NCBI RefSeq assembly: GCF_006716085.1
Contig: NZ_VFON01000001.1
Location: 248,001-312,000, forward strand
Origin: Leucobacter komagatae
GTDB lineage: Bacteria > Actinomycetota > Actinomycetes > Actinomycetales > Microbacteriaceae
Direction of reading: 5' to 3'
DNA length: 64,000 nt
The position numbers and the translations under genes are program-made. This document shows, piece by piece, positions 7,503 through 15,416 of the stretch. Below the pieces are notes generated by a model. That model did not search any database. It was not told the DNA's origin and saw only the letters and a list, made by a program, of their open reading frames with translations. Positions within the stretch are counted from its first letter, which is position 1; the number at the start of each line of letters is the position of its first letter.

Positions 7503-8888
7503 ATGGCCATGAACGCACCAAGCGTAGAGACCCTGACGGCGCAGCAGACCTTTGAGCAGCTCGATGCATATCGTGCACTCGAGGCGAAGCAGCAGCCGAC
7601 ATGGCCCGACGCAGCCGCCCTTGGGTATGCGAAACAGGAGCTCTCGACGCAGCCGCCCCTCGTGTTTGCGGGCGAGGTCGACCAGCTCCGCGAGCGCCTC
7701 GCGAGCGCGGCCCGCGGAGAAGCTTTCTTGCTGCAGGGCGGCGACTGCGCTGAGACCTTTGAAGCGGCGACCGCCGACAAGATCCGTGACCGGGTGAAGA
7801 CGCTCCTGCAGATGGCAGTCGTGCTCACGTACGGCGCGTCGATGCCGGTGATCAAGGTTGGCCGCATGGCCGGCCAGTTCGCGAAGCCGCGCTCGAGCAA
7901 CGAGGAAACCCGCGAGGGTGTCACGCTGCCCGCGTACCGCGGCGACCTCGTGAACGGTTACGACTTCACGGAAGCGTCACGCACCGCCGACCCGAGCCGC
8001 CTCGTTCGCGGCTACCACGTGTCGGCTTCGACGCTGAACCTCATCCGCGCGTTCACGCAGGGCGGCATGGCTGACCTGCGCCAGGTGAACTCCTGGAACC
8101 AGGGCTTCGTGTCGAACCCCGCGAACCAGCGGTACGAGGCGCTCGCGACCGAGATCGACCGCGCGCTCCGCTTCATGGACGCGTGCGGCGTCGATCACAC
8201 GGCGCTCACGCAGACCGAGTTCTACGTCAGCCACGAGGCGCTGCTGCTCGACTACGAGCGTCCCCTCGCGCGGATCGACTCGCGCACGAGCGAGCTCTAC
8301 GGCACCTCGGGGCACATGCTCTGGATCGGGGAGCGCACCCGCGACCTCGACGGCGCGCACGTCGACTTCCTGTCGAAGCTGCGCAACCCGATCGGCGTGA
8401 AGCTGGGCCCGACCGCGACGACTGACGATGCGCTGCGGCTCATCGACAAGCTCGATCCTGAGCGCGAGCCCGGCCGCCTGACGTTCATCACCCGCATGGG
8501 CGCCGAGAAGATCCGCGATGTGCTCCCGGGCCTGCTCGCGGGCGTTCGCGACGCCGGCGCGCAGCCGCTGTGGGTCACTGACCCGATGCACGGCAACGGC
8601 ATCACGACCGCGACGGGCTTCAAGACCCGCCGATTCAACGACGTGATGGACGAGCTGCTTGGCTTCTTCGAGGCGCACCGCGAGGTCGGAACGTACCCCG
8701 GCGGCATCCACGTCGAGCTCACGGGCGACGACGTGACGGAATGCCTCGGCGGCTCCGAGAACATCGACGAGGAAGCGCTCGCGACGCGCTACGAATCGGT
8801 GTGCGACCCGCGCCTGAACCACATGCAGTCGCTGGAGCTCGCATTCCAGGTCGCTGAAGAGCTCAAGCGCACCGCCAGCGCGCGCTAA
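7503..8888 (+). CDS. aroG: Class II 3-deoxy-D-arabino-heptulosonate 7-phosphate synthase
   Basis: 461 residues, the usual size of class II (plant/actinobacterial type) enzymes. Condenses phosphoenolpyruvate with erythrose 4-phosphate, the first step to chorismate and aromatic amino acids. Visible family segments are FLLQGGDCAETF, PVIKVGRMAGQFAKPRS, the RPxLAR-like stretch, GVKLGPTAT, RMGAEKIRDVLPG and DPMHGNG with the metal-binding residues. ATG 7503 is taken; ATG 7509 is an alternative. No good ribosome-binding site is seen. Followed by an intrinsic terminator, and next to pknL as in M. tuberculosis (Rv2178c region). A leader hairpin and small frame precede it. Confidence 0.95.
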   Translation: MAMNAPSVETLTAQQTFEQLDAYRALEAKQQPTWPDAAALGYAKQELSTQPPLVFAGEVDQLRERLASAARGEAFLLQGGDCAETFEAATADKIRDRVKTLLQMAVVLTYGASMPVIKVGRMAGQFAKPRSSNEETREGVTLPAYRGDLVNGYDFTEASRTADPSRLVRGYHVSASTLNLIRAFTQGGMADLRQVNSWNQGFVSNPANQRYEALATEIDRALRFMDACGVDHTALTQTEFYVSHEALLLDYERPLARIDSRTSELYGTSGHMLWIGERTRDLDGAHVDFLSKLRNPIGVKLGPTATTDDALRLIDKLDPEREPGRLTFITRMGAEKIRDVLPGLLAGVRDAGAQPLWVTDPMHGNGITTATGFKTRRFNDVMDELLGFFEAHREVGTYPGGIHVELTGDDVTECLGGSENIDEEALATRYESVCDPRLNHMQSLELAFQVAEELKRTASAR

Positions 8889-8898
8889 CGCACACGGG

Positions 8899-8945
8899 AC
8901 CCGCCGGGAACTGGGCCAACACGGCCCGGCACCCGGCGGGTTTTT
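8899..8945 (+). terminator. Intrinsic terminator of aroG
   Basis: 10-bp stem ACCCGCCGGG (8899-8908) with CCCGGCGGGT (8932-8941), an inner GGGCC/GGCCC pairing, then TTTTT (8941-8945). Confidence 0.9.
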
Positions 8946-8993
8946 CGTACCCCAGCGCGGCATGGCAGAACCGAGGTGGTACCGCGGCCGACG

Positions 8994-10997
8994 CTAGAGC
9001 GAGAGCTGGGACGTGATCCGGATCTCGGTTCCGGCCTCGACGCGCTCTCCGGCGCCGGGGTTGGTGCCGGTCGCCTTGGCGAGCCCGCGCAGCGGCTCGG
9101 GCACGAGAGTTGAGGGGGAGAACCCGGCGCCTGCGAGCGTGTCCATCGCCTCCTGGAGCCCCATCCCGGAAACGTCAGGGATCTCGAAGAGTTCGGGGCC
9201 TGACGAGATCTGCAACCCAACGGTGTCGCCGGGGCGCACGGGGTCGGTCTGCCAGTTCACGCCGACGACCTGCCCCTTCGGCACGTCGTCGCTGATGACC
9301 TCGGTGTTGTGCCCGGCGTCGACGGTGAGCTTAGCGTCGGCGAGCGCCTTCGTGGCCTGCTCAACGGTGAGGCCGCTCACTGCGGGCGGTCGACCGGCCG
9401 ACACGATGAGGTTGATCGTGCCGCGCTCGGGGAACTCGTCGCCGAGTGCCTCGTCGTTGCTGTCGAGCGCCGCGAGCACTTCGCCATCAGCTGCGTCAGA
9501 GAACCGGGTGTCTGTGACCTCGCCGAAGGTGAACCTGCTTTCGCCGATGAGCGCGATTGCGTCGTCGACGTTGAGGCCGATGAGCGTCGGCACGGCGAGC
9601 AGCTCGGGGCCAGTTGACTGGCACAGCGTGACCTCGGAGCCGCGGTCGAGCCGGCTGCCGGGTTCGGGGGTCACCACCGAGGCGAGCCCGACCTCCACGT
9701 CGAGGCTCGAGCACTCCGCCGTGGCGACGGTGAGGTCGAGCGCCTCGAGCTCCTGCTGGGCCGCGGCCATGGTCTTGCCTGACACGTCGGGAACGGTGAC
9801 GGCCGAGCCGGGGCCCTGCCCGAACCAGAACGCGGCCCCCGCTGTCGCGAGCGCGAGCGCGACGATGACGAGCGCCGCGATCCTGCCGCGGCGGCCACGC
9901 TTGACGCCGGCGCCGTGCGCGCGATCGGCGCTGCTCACCGGCTCATCGCTCGCCGGCCCCACAGTTGGCACGGCAGCAGGCCCCGCGGGCGCGCCCCGGA
10001 GCGCGGCCTGGTCGAGCCCGCTGAGCACAGAGGTCGCGGGGGTGAGGTGCGTTGTGGCGGCGTCATCGTCGAAGCCGTCGGCGGGCAGCACCGTGGTGTC
10101 GCCGGGGGCGCCCCCGATGGGCAGCACCGCGGTCGCGAGCGCATCGGGCATCCGGTAGGGGTCGTCGCGCAGTTCGCGCATGTGCACGAGCGCTTCGCCG
10201 GCGTTCGCCGGTCGCAGATCAGGATCGCGCTGGGTCAGCCACACCACGAAGCTGTCGAGTGCGGGGGTAGAGACGTCGCCGGCCTCCGAGGGAGCGGGCA
10301 CGTCTGAGTGCGCGTGCTGGTAGGCAATCTGCATGGGCTGTTCGCCCGTGAACGGCTGCGAACCGGTGATCATCTCGTAGAGCATGATGCCGAACGCGTA
10401 GAGGTCGCTGCGCTCGCCTGCGACGCCGCGCGTGACGAGCTCTGGGGAGAGGTACGCGATCGTGCCGAGCAGCGCCTGCCCCGTGGTCGTGTTCGCGCTC
10501 ACGGCGCGCGCGAGCCCAAAGTCGCCGAGCTTGATGCGGCCGTCGTCGACCAGGAGCACGTTCTCGGGTTTGAGGTCGCGGTGCACGATCCCGGCGTTGT
10601 GGGCCGCGGCGAGGCCGGCGAGCACGGCTTCGCCGATCTCGAGGCTCTGGTCGAGCGTGAGCCGCTGCTGCTTCTTCAGGAGCTCCCGCAGCGTGATGCT
10701 CGGAAGGTACTCCATGACGAGATACACGCGCCCCAGGTCCTGGCCCTGATCGAAGACGTTCACGAGGTTGGTGTGCGAAAGGCGCGCAGCGCTTCGCGCC
10801 TCGCGGTCGAACCGGCGCGTGAAATCGGCGTCCTCCGCGAGGTGCTCGTGCATGACCTTCACGGCGACCTTGCGCTCAAGCCGCAGGTCGTGGGCGAGGT
10901 ACACCATCGCCATGCCGCCGCGGGCGATGCGTGAGCGTATCACGTAGCGCGCGTCGAGCGTTTGCCCGATGAGCGGGTCGATGGTCGCAGGAGTCAC
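8994..10997 (-). CDS. pknL: PASTA-domain Ser/Thr protein kinase PknL-like
   Basis: 667 residues from GTG 10997; a -10 box TAGACT ends 6 nt upstream, so it is likely leaderless. Kinase domain residues about 18-275: Gly-loop IARGGMAMVY, VAVKVM lysine, HRDLKPENVLL, GDFGLAR, and an activation loop ANTTTGQALLGT with several Thr. One membrane helix at about 367-389, then four extracellular PASTA repeats to the C-terminus that would sense muropeptides or lipid II. Divergent neighbour is the Rv2175c-like DNA-binding protein, the known PknL substrate in mycobacteria. Mycobacterial PknL lacks PASTA repeats, corynebacterial PknL has them; this one follows the latter. GarA is another plausible substrate. 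Confidence 0.93.
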   Translation of the reverse strand: MTPATIDPLIGQTLDARYVIRSRIARGGMAMVYLAHDLRLERKVAVKVMHEHLAEDADFTRRFDREARSAARLSHTNLVNVFDQGQDLGRVYLVMEYLPSITLRELLKKQQRLTLDQSLEIGEAVLAGLAAAHNAGIVHRDLKPENVLLVDDGRIKLGDFGLARAVSANTTTGQALLGTIAYLSPELVTRGVAGERSDLYAFGIMLYEMITGSQPFTGEQPMQIAYQHAHSDVPAPSEAGDVSTPALDSFVVWLTQRDPDLRPANAGEALVHMRELRDDPYRMPDALATAVLPIGGAPGDTTVLPADGFDDDAATTHLTPATSVLSGLDQAALRGAPAGPAAVPTVGPASDEPVSSADRAHGAGVKRGRRGRIAALVIVALALATAGAAFWFGQGPGSAVTVPDVSGKTMAAAQQELEALDLTVATAECSSLDVEVGLASVVTPEPGSRLDRGSEVTLCQSTGPELLAVPTLIGLNVDDAIALIGESRFTFGEVTDTRFSDAADGEVLAALDSNDEALGDEFPERGTINLIVSAGRPPAVSGLTVEQATKALADAKLTVDAGHNTEVISDDVPKGQVVGVNWQTDPVRPGDTVGLQISSGPELFEIPDVSGMGLQEAMDTLAGAGFSPSTLVPEPLRGLAKATGTNPGAGERVEAGTEIRITSQLSL

Positions 10998-11003
10998 GAG
11001 CAA

Positions 11004-11009
11004 AGTCTA
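11004..11009 (-). promoter_or_regulatory. -10 box of leaderless pknL
   Basis: TAGACT on the minus strand, 6 nt from GTG 10997. Confidence 0.6.
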
Positions 11010-11091
11010 CGGAAGTTTCTATGCGCGTACCCTGGCGCGCGCCGCGTGGCTGCGGATTGCGCTCGGCCCATCGCGCTGGCAGAGTTAGGGT

Positions 11092-11439
11092 GTGTCAGAC
11101 AATACTGTGTCATTCGAGTCGACCCTTACTATCCCCGAAGTTGCTGAGCAGTTCGGGATTTCGCTGGGCAAGGTGCACCGCCTGGTCGAAGAGCGCTACC
11201 TCGCGATCGTGCGAATTGACGGCGTCAAGCGGATCCCGGCCGAGTTCGTGCAGGGAGCTGAGCCGCTGCACTCGCTGCGCGGCACGCTGCTCGCGCTGAG
11301 CGACGCGGGTCTCACCGAGGAAGAGTCGGTGCACTGGCTGTACTCGGTGAGTGACGAGCTCGGCGAGCGCCCCATCGACCTCCTGCTCAGGGGGAACAAG
11401 AGCGCCGTGCGCCGCGCCACGCAGGCGCTCGCCTTCTAG
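11092..11439 (+). CDS. Rv2175c-family winged-helix DNA-binding protein
   Basis: 115 residues. N-terminal helix-turn-helix (LTIPEVAEQFGISLGKVHRL, residues about 12-35) and a C-terminal Rv2175c domain (HSLRGTLLALSDAG, ESVHWLYS, RPIDLLLRG). In M. tuberculosis the equivalent protein binds DNA and is phosphorylated by PknL, which abolishes binding; the gene pair is retained here, divergently, 94 bp apart. The N-terminal STLT stretch is a reasonable phosphorylation target but that is inference. Start GTG 11092; the -10 arrangement is not clear. Ends 4 bp from the stop of convergent idsA. Confidence 0.88.
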   Translation: MSDNTVSFESTLTIPEVAEQFGISLGKVHRLVEERYLAIVRIDGVKRIPAEFVQGAEPLHSLRGTLLALSDAGLTEEESVHWLYSVSDELGERPIDLLLRGNKSAVRRATQALAF

Positions 11440-11443
11440 TCGC

Positions 11444-12544
11444 CTACGAGTCCCGGCTGGCCGCTCGACCCGCGAGCGCGCTCAGCCGGGCTGCAGCCGC
11501 GTCATCGAGCCCGGCATCGCCGAGTGCGCGGTGCGCGCGCTCAATGTTCCTGCTGATCATCTGCTCGACCTGCTGCTCCGCCCCGCTGTCGCGGATGGTG
11601 CGTTGCAGCATGTAGACCTGCTCGCCGTCGAGGTCCGTGCCGAGCAGGTCGTCGAAGATGCGCCGCTGGGTGACTGGAAGTGCCTCGCGGGCGAGCGTCA
11701 CGAGCACCGTCCGTTTGCCTTCGACGAGGTCGTCACCGCTCGGCTTTCCAGTGACCTCTTCGTCGCCGAAGACGCCGAGCAGGTCGTCACGAAGCTGGAA
11801 GGCTACGCCGACGGGCAGGCCGAAACCGGCAAGCGCGGCCTCCTGCTCTGCGCTCGCGCCGGCGAGCGCCCCACCGATGAGCAGTGGCGCCTCGACGCTG
11901 TACTTCGCGGACTTGTAGACGAGTACGCGCGTTGAGCGGTCGAGCTGTTCGGCGTGGTCGGCAAAGGTTGAGCGCTGCTCCTCGAGCACGTCGAGGTACT
12001 GGCCGACGGCCACCTCGCTGCGCATCCTGTTGAAGTGTGCGCGAGCGGCGCGGGCGAACGATGCCTCTGGAGCGCCGTCGCATGCCCGGTTCATGAGCTC
12101 GTCCGACCACGACTGCAGCAGGTCGCCGAGCAGGATCGCGCTCGAGATGCCGAAGTGCTCGGGGGCGCCACGGTGGCCGTGCTCGCCGTGCAGCTTTGCG
12201 AAGCTTCGGTGCACGGCGGGGCGGCCGCGGCGCGTGTCGGAGCGGTCAATGACGTCGTCATGGATCAGCGCGGCGGCGTGGAAGAGTTCCAGCGCACACG
12301 CGGCGTCGAGTACGGCAGCGAATTCGTCAGTTATGGGCCCGGCGATGTCGAGCGGGCGGACTGCGCGGTAGCCGTGGACCGCGAACAGGGCCCGGAAACG
12401 CTTGCCGCCGGTGAGGAAGCTCGTCGCTTCGTCGAGCAGGGGGCCGGCGTCGGGTCCGAGCGGCTCGAGCTCCGCGCGGTGGCCCTCGATGATGTCGTTC
12501 AGTCGCTCCTGTATAAGGCCTGCGAGTCTCGTCGTTTCGTCCAC
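11444..12544 (-). CDS. idsA: Polyprenyl diphosphate synthase (IdsA-type)
   Basis: 366 residues from GTG 12544, likely leaderless (TAGGCT box 6 nt upstream). Head-to-tail condensation of isopentenyl diphosphate with allylic diphosphates. First Asp-rich motif DDVID at residues 96-100 followed by R-S-D-T-R-R-G-R-P, second Asp-rich motif QLRDDLLGVFGD at about 240, and KYS/GKPSGDDLVEGKRT. The bulky residues just before the first motif (ELFHAAALIH) suit a C20 or longer product such as geranylgeranyl diphosphate, for menaquinone, carotenoid or carrier lipids. Same neighbourhood as idsA2 next to Rv2175c/pknL in mycobacteria. Product length cannot be fixed from sequence. Confidence 0.9.
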   Translation of the reverse strand: MDETTRLAGLIQERLNDIIEGHRAELEPLGPDAGPLLDEATSFLTGGKRFRALFAVHGYRAVRPLDIAGPITDEFAAVLDAACALELFHAAALIHDDVIDRSDTRRGRPAVHRSFAKLHGEHGHRGAPEHFGISSAILLGDLLQSWSDELMNRACDGAPEASFARAARAHFNRMRSEVAVGQYLDVLEEQRSTFADHAEQLDRSTRVLVYKSAKYSVEAPLLIGGALAGASAEQEAALAGFGLPVGVAFQLRDDLLGVFGDEEVTGKPSGDDLVEGKRTVLVTLAREALPVTQRRIFDDLLGTDLDGEQVYMLQRTIRDSGAEQQVEQMISRNIERAHRALGDAGLDDAAAARLSALAGRAASRDS

Positions 12545-12550
12545 CCGACT

Positions 12551-12556
12551 AGCCTA
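12551..12556 (-). promoter_or_regulatory. -10 box of leaderless idsA
   Basis: TAGGCT on the minus strand, 6 nt from GTG 12544. Confidence 0.6.
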
Positions 12557-12615
12557 TCCGGCAGCCGTAGACGTAAACTATTGGGAAAGGCTTTTCTTAA
12601 GGTGAAGGGGGCATC

Positions 12616-12984
12616 ATGGCGCTGTCAGAACACGAACAGCGGCTGCTCGACGAGATGGAGCGAAGGCTCTATCAGAGCGAGGCCGATCTGCTTCCTGCCT
12701 CGACGGGTGTGCCGCGTCGATTCAACTACCGTTCGCTCGTGCTCGGTACGCTGCTCGCGCTTGCCGGTATTGGTCTGCTCATTGGCGGCGCCGCTGCCCA
12801 GCAGCTCTGGCTGGGGCTGCTTGGTTTCGTCGCGATGCTCGGCGGTGTGCTCGTCATGTTCTCGAAGCGCACTGAGGTCGAGCCCGACCAGTTCGCGTCG
12901 ACCGGCCGCCCTGCCCAGCAGGCAAAGGAGTCGCTCTCGGACCGCATGGAGCGGCGCTGGGATGAGCGGATGGGCGGCCAGTAG
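12616..12984 (+). CDS. DUF3040 small membrane protein
   Basis: 122 residues with the actinobacterial DUF3040 signature: N-terminal MALSEHEQRLLDEMERRL, two hydrophobic segments (residues about 42-62 and 66-85), and a charged basic/acidic tail. Ribosome-binding site GAAGGGGG lies just upstream of ATG 12616. Conserved directly upstream of mraZ and the division cluster in many actinobacteria, so a role in envelope or division is plausible, but no function is established. It has its own terminator, so it is not part of the mraZ operon. Confidence 0.88.
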   Translation: MALSEHEQRLLDEMERRLYQSEADLLPASTGVPRRFNYRSLVLGTLLALAGIGLLIGGAAAQQLWLGLLGFVAMLGGVLVMFSKRTEVEPDQFASTGRPAQQAKESLSDRMERRWDERMGGQ

Positions 12985-13005
12985 TACCGCCCCACTTTCC
13001 TCCAC

Positions 13006-13039
13006 ACGGGTCACAACTTCGGTTGTGGCCCGTTTTTTT
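13006..13039 (+). terminator. Intrinsic terminator after DUF3040 gene
   Basis: 12-bp stem ACGGGTCACAAC (13006-13017) with GTTGTGGCCCGT (13022-13033), one G-U pair, TTCG tetraloop, then seven T (13033-13039). Confidence 0.92.
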
Positions 13040-13075
13040 GTGCCTATTTCCAGGTTCCTCCCTCGGGCCGCGCTG

Positions 13076-13169
13076 ACCTCGGCCGATGCCTCTGGGATGT
13101 GCCGAAGGTATGCCTGATGCCCGGGAAAACCGCATAGATTCGGCAGTTTTGGGGGATTGCGGCCGAGGT
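13076..13169 (+). ncRNA. Candidate structured leader RNA of the division cluster
   Basis: Three perfect nested helices can form in this untranslated stretch: 13076-13085 with 13160-13169 (10 bp), 13100-13106 with 13139-13145 (7 bp, TGCCGAA/TTCGGCA) and 13109-13113 with 13132-13136 (5 bp), capped by an A-rich loop. It lies after the DUF3040 terminator and about 210 bp upstream of mraZ, where a leader RNA would be. The described actinobacterial mraW RNA motif has a CUUCCCC loop, which I do not find here. Could be a regulatory leader or a small RNA. Confidence 0.35.
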
Positions 13170-13248
13170 GAAGCCCGGGCTGGGTTGCAATCTGGCTCGC
13201 ACCGCGGGCCACGCAGGGGGCGTCTGTGCCTACAGATCCCCAAAAAGG

Positions 13249-13264
13249 CTCCACTTTGCTCCAC
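13249..13264 (-). promoter_or_regulatory. Upstream inverted pair of MraZ-type boxes
   Basis: Two CTCCAC sequences at 13249 and 13259, exactly 10 bp apart, i.e. GTGGAG on the minus strand. They mirror the mraZ-proximal triplet 61 bp downstream. Confidence 0.45.
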
Positions 13265-13324
13265 CAGTAATTGCAACGGGACTTTTGGTTTTTCTCGAAG
13301 ATTTACCGGCATTTTCCGTGATTA

Positions 13325-13350
13325 GTGGAGGGAAGTGGAGTACCGTGGGA
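13325..13350 (+). promoter_or_regulatory. MraZ operator, three boxes at 10-bp spacing
   Basis: GTGGAG (13325), GTGGAG (13335) and GTGGGA (13345) repeat with exact 10-bp period. E. coli MraZ binds TGGGN repeats separated by 5 nt, the same period. The site lies 32-57 bp before ATG 13382, consistent with autoregulation of the cluster. Confidence 0.7.
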
Positions 13351-13381
13351 GAAACGTATCGGTTGAGGAGGGGAGTGGTCC

Positions 13382-13813
13382 ATGTTTCTCGGCACGTTCA
13401 CTCCGCGCCTCGACGAGAAAGGCCGCCTGATTCTCCCCGCCAAATTTCGCGACGAGCTCGCGGGCGGTCTGGTGATGACCAGGGGTCAAGAACGCTGCCT
13501 GTACGTCTTCAGCGAGAGCGAGTTCGAGGCGATGCACGAGCGCGTGCGCCAGGCCCCGCTCACCTCGAAGCAGGCGCGCGATTACCTGCGCGTGTTTCTG
13601 TCGGGCGCACACCCCGAGACGCCTGACAAGCAGCACCGCGTGACCGTGCCCCAGGGGCTCCGCGACTACGCCGGGCTCGACCGCGAGCTCGCCGTCATCG
13701 GCGCAGGATCGCGCGCGGAGATCTGGGACGCGCAGGCTTGGGAGACCTACCTGACCGAGCAGGAGTCAGTCTTCTCCGACATCGAAGAGGAGGTGATTCC
13801 CGGCATGTTCTAG
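13382..13813 (+). CDS. mraZ: Transcriptional regulator MraZ
   Basis: 143 residues, standard. Two tandem SpoVT/AbrB-like half-domains: [16 protein letters not shown] near residue 11 and [18 protein letters not shown] near residue 83. In E. coli it represses its own operon by binding short repeats before the gene; matching repeats are present here. Ribosome-binding site GAGGAGGGG. First gene of the division and wall cluster; rsmH starts 13 bp after its stop. Confidence 0.96.
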   Translation: MFLGTFTPRLDEKGRLILPAKFRDELAGGLVMTRGQERCLYVFSESEFEAMHERVRQAPLTSKQARDYLRVFLSGAHPETPDKQHRVTVPQGLRDYAGLDRELAVIGAGSRAEIWDAQAWETYLTEQESVFSDIEEEVIPGMF

Positions 13814-13826
13814 CCGGGAACACGAC

Positions 13827-14798
13827 ATGGAAGAAACCGCACCACGGAACCCAGCCGAGCTTCACACCTCCGTCATGCTTGAGCGCTGCGTCGAGCTGCT
13901 GACCCCGGGCGCCGAGCGCGACGGCGCTTTCGTCGTTGACGCGACGCTCGGTATGGGGGGCCACACGGAGGCGCTGCTCGAGCGATTCCCGAATCTCACG
14001 GTGATCGGCCTCGACCGCGACACTGAGGCGCTCGAGCTCGCGGGCGCGCGGCTGGCCCGCTTCGGCGGCCGGTTCGTACCCGTGCACGCCGTGTACGACG
14101 AGATCGACAGGGCACTTGAAGAGGCCGGCGCGCCGAGCATCGACGGCGCGCTGTTCGACCTCGGTGTCTCCTCACTCCAGCTCGACGACGCCGACCGCGG
14201 CTTCGCCTACGCGCAGGATGCGCCGCTCGACATGCGCATGGACCAGACCCGCGGGCGCACCGCGGCCGAGATCCTCGCTGAGGAGCCCGAGGGCAGGCTT
14301 CGCGAGCTCTTCGAACGCTACGGCGAGGAGCCGCTCGCTGGCCGCTACGCAAGGGCGATTGTCGCCGCGCGCAAGGTCGCACCGCTCGAACGATCGGGCC
14401 AGCTCGTCGACGTGTTGCAGGAGGCGACCCCCGCCGCCGTGCTCGGCAAGCGGCACCCGGCCAAGCGGGTGTTCCAGGCACTGCGCGTCGAGGTGAACGG
14501 CGAGCTCGCGACGCTCGAGCGCGCCATTCCCGCAGCGATCGACAGGCTGAACCTCGGCGGTCGCCTCGTGGTCATGTCGTACCAGTCGCTTGAGGATCGC
14601 ATCGTCAAGCGCGCGATTCAGGCGCGAAGCCGTTCGACGGCCCCGCAGGGGCTCCCGGTCGAGCTCCCAGAACACAAGCCCCAGCTGCGCATCCTCACCA
14701 AGGGGGCGGAGCAGGCAACTGACGCAGAGAAGGCAGTGAACCCGCGCGCGATTCCGGCACGGCTGCGCGCGGCTGAACGAGTAAGGGAAGTGGCATGA
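13827..14798 (+). CDS. rsmH: 16S rRNA (cytosine1402-N4)-methyltransferase
   Basis: 323 residues, normal length. SAM-binding motif VDATLGMGGHTEALLERF near residue 36, then the insertion domain and the conserved LRVEVNGEL and LVVMSYQSLEDRIVKR near the C-terminus. Methylates the P-site region of 16S rRNA. As usual second in the mraZ cluster; its stop overlaps the start of the ftsL-like gene by ATGA, implying translational coupling. Confidence 0.96.
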   Translation: MEETAPRNPAELHTSVMLERCVELLTPGAERDGAFVVDATLGMGGHTEALLERFPNLTVIGLDRDTEALELAGARLARFGGRFVPVHAVYDEIDRALEEAGAPSIDGALFDLGVSSLQLDDADRGFAYAQDAPLDMRMDQTRGRTAAEILAEEPEGRLRELFERYGEEPLAGRYARAIVAARKVAPLERSGQLVDVLQEATPAAVLGKRHPAKRVFQALRVEVNGELATLERAIPAAIDRLNLGGRLVVMSYQSLEDRIVKRAIQARSRSTAPQGLPVELPEHKPQLRILTKGAEQATDAEKAVNPRAIPARLRAAERVREVA

Positions 14799-15382
14799 AC
14801 GCAACGGTTCCCGTCGAAGTCGACCCGATCGAGCTGTTCGGCTCGGCCGCGCCCCTGCGCGCGCCCGAGCGGGAGCGCGCCGACAGGCTGCAGCCCGCAC
14901 CGGCGCCCGCGCCGAAGCCTAAGAAGAGCCCCGTCGTCGGCGCGATCGTCGCTGTCTGCGTGATCCTCGGCATTTTTGCCGCGCAGCTCGCCCTGAGCAT
15001 CCTCGTGTCGCAGGGCGCGTACGAGACCCGCGCGCTCGAGATCGAGGAGCGCGACCTCGGCCGCGTTGAGCGGGTGCTCTCGCAGAACCTTGACAAGCTC
15101 GCGTCGCCGCAGAACCTCGTCGAAAACGCAGCCGCGCTCGGCATGGTGCAGAACGTGGCCCCGGCGACGATGCGCCTGAGCGACGGCGCGATCCAGGGCG
15201 AGCTCGACTCCGCCACGCGCGAGGCGAGCCCGAACCTCGTGCCGAACGCTCAGCTCGAGAACCTGCCCGTCGTCGACGCCAAGGGGCTCCTCACGAGCCG
15301 AAACGCACCCGTCGCTCAGGTTGCCGATGCTGCTTCGGCCGTAGCATGGCAGGGCAAACTTCCTGCACCCGAGACGCACTAG
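14795..15382 (+). CDS. ftsL: FtsL-like cell-division protein
   Basis: 195 residues, start within the ATGA overlap with rsmH. Architecture rather than sequence identifies it: Pro/Ala/Lys-rich cytoplasmic tail (residues 1-45), one membrane helix (about 46-70, SPVVGAIVAVCVILGIF), then a periplasmic coiled-coil-prone segment (ALEIEERDLGRVERVLSQ) with the LASPQNLVENAAALGM motif typical of actinobacterial FtsL (helix followed by a conserved short turn). The tail after residue 130 is polar and low-complexity. Expected to join FtsQ and DivIC/FtsB at midcell and activate FtsW/FtsI. Position between rsmH and ftsI is canonical. Confidence 0.85.
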   Translation: MNATVPVEVDPIELFGSAAPLRAPERERADRLQPAPAPAPKPKKSPVVGAIVAVCVILGIFAAQLALSILVSQGAYETRALEIEERDLGRVERVLSQNLDKLASPQNLVENAAALGMVQNVAPATMRLSDGAIQGELDSATREASPNLVPNAQLENLPVVDAKGLLTSRNAPVAQVADAASAVAWQGKLPAPETH

Positions 15383-15416
15383 CCCGCACCGCGCGGGCCC
15401 GTAAGGAGACGAACGA

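Noticed and set aside
13040..13381. Known mraW RNA motif or RNase P RNA in the mraZ leader
   Set aside because: The CUUCCCC loop and the conserved P RNA core were not found; only an unnamed nested fold is supported.
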